From NCBI GenBank assembly GCA_028290245.1, contig JAQGKG010000445.1, positions 1 to 5,703 on the forward strand: 5,703 bases of DNA. Direction: 5' to 3'. Made by a program: the position numbers and the translations under genes. This stretch comes from Devosia sp. (lineage in GTDB: Bacteria > Pseudomonadota > Alphaproteobacteria > Rhizobiales > Devosiaceae). Positions 5,433 through 5,703 of the stretch are shown here, piece by piece; position 1 is the stretch's first letter, and each line of letters opens with the position of its first letter. The notes below the pieces were generated by a model that saw nothing but the letters and a program-made list of their open reading frames with translations, did not search any database and was not told where the DNA came from.

Positions 5433-5703
5433 GTGACCAGTGCTTCCCTGACGCATCTGCAGAGCCTTGAGGCTGAGAGCATCGAGATTTTGCGGGAGGT
5501 GGCGGCCAGCTTTGAGCGGCCGGTCATGATGTATTCCATCGGCAAGGATTCCAGCGTGCTGCTGCATTTGGCGCGCAAGGCGTTCTTTCCAAGCAAAATC
5601 CCGTTTCCGCTGCTGCATGTGAACACCACCTGGAAGTTCCGCGAGATGATCGCGTTTCGCGACAGCATGGCGGAAAAGTACGGGTTCGATCTGATCAGCC
5701 ATA
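5433..5703 (+). CDS. cysD: Sulfate adenylyltransferase subunit 2 (ATP sulfurylase small subunit), N-terminal part
   Basis: CysD catalyses adenylation of sulfate to APS with ATP, together with the GTPase subunit CysN (or CysNC), in cytoplasmic assimilatory sulfate activation. The 90 codons visible are open to the window edge; the full protein is normally about 300 residues. After the start, LTHLQSLEAESIEILREVAA (6-25) matches the CysD N-terminal helix. The PP-loop nucleotide-binding motif is YSIGKDSS (34-41), followed by VLLHLARKAF and PFPLLHVNTTWKFREM (57-72). E. coli has HVDTGWKFREM there, so D is replaced by N and G by T in this copy. The start is GTG 5433: it gives the expected N-terminal length, no in-frame ATG or GTG lies in the roughly 35 bases before it, and GGAG sits at 5418-5421, with a rather long 11-nt spacing. 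It diverges from the transporter operon and is probably unrelated in regulation. cysN should follow to the right. Confidence 0.93.
   Translation, partial: MTSASLTHLQSLEAESIEILREVAASFERPVMMYSIGKDSSVLLHLARKAFFPSKIPFPLLHVNTTWKFREMIAFRDSMAEKYGFDLISH

Noticed and set aside
5396..5470. 24-codon ORF starting at ATG 5396 overlapping the cysD start
   Set aside because: Out of frame with cysD, no clear ribosome-binding site of its own and no recognisable content; probably chance.
4887..5702. 271-codon minus-strand open frame spanning the intergenic region and antisense to cysD
   Set aside because: Its right end is the complement of clear cysD coding sequence, its composition is low in family-like features, and it crosses into amiC out of frame. 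Only the ATG 5171 part is kept as a doubtful candidate.

Overview
The window looks like a piece of a GC-rich proteobacterial chromosome, most likely an alphaproteobacterium. This is inferred from codon usage, the CysD-type sulfate adenylyltransferase and the AmiC/AmiR plus Dpp/Opp-type transporter gene content. The genus cannot be fixed from the sequence alone.

Layout. Almost all of it (1 to about 4936) is one tightly packed minus-strand operon, read from right to left: an AmiC-like ligand sensor, an AmiR-like ANTAR-domain antiterminator, two peptide/nickel-type ABC permeases (DppC-like, then DppB-like), and a secreted family 5 substrate-binding protein whose C-terminus runs off the left edge. 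The first four genes overlap end to start (4, 20 and 4 nt), which indicates translational coupling. A 26-nt gap carrying a good Shine-Dalgarno separates the binding protein. A divergent intergenic region of about 0.5 kb follows (roughly 4937-5432). At the right edge the 5' end of a plus-strand cysD (ATP sulfurylase small subunit) begins and runs out of the window.

How the parts may work together. In Pseudomonas aeruginosa, AmiC is a cytoplasmic, periplasmic-binding-protein-like amide sensor that restrains AmiR. AmiR is an RNA-binding antiterminator that lets transcription pass a leader terminator into the amidase operon. Here the same sensor/antiterminator pair heads a transporter operon. The leader just upstream of the sensor gene contains a terminator-like hairpin with a T-run, plus two alternative pairings that use its 5' arm, behind a plausible sigma-70 promoter. 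The inferred model is a self-controlled uptake operon: a small amide- or peptide-like ligand binds the AmiC homologue, AmiR is released, the leader terminator is bypassed, and sensor, regulator and importer are made. The ATP-binding subunits, and any amidase or peptidase that would reveal the substrate, are not in the window and may lie beyond the left edge.

The most interesting item is this leader and the wiring of AmiC/AmiR to a Dpp/Opp-type importer. The rest is ordinary.
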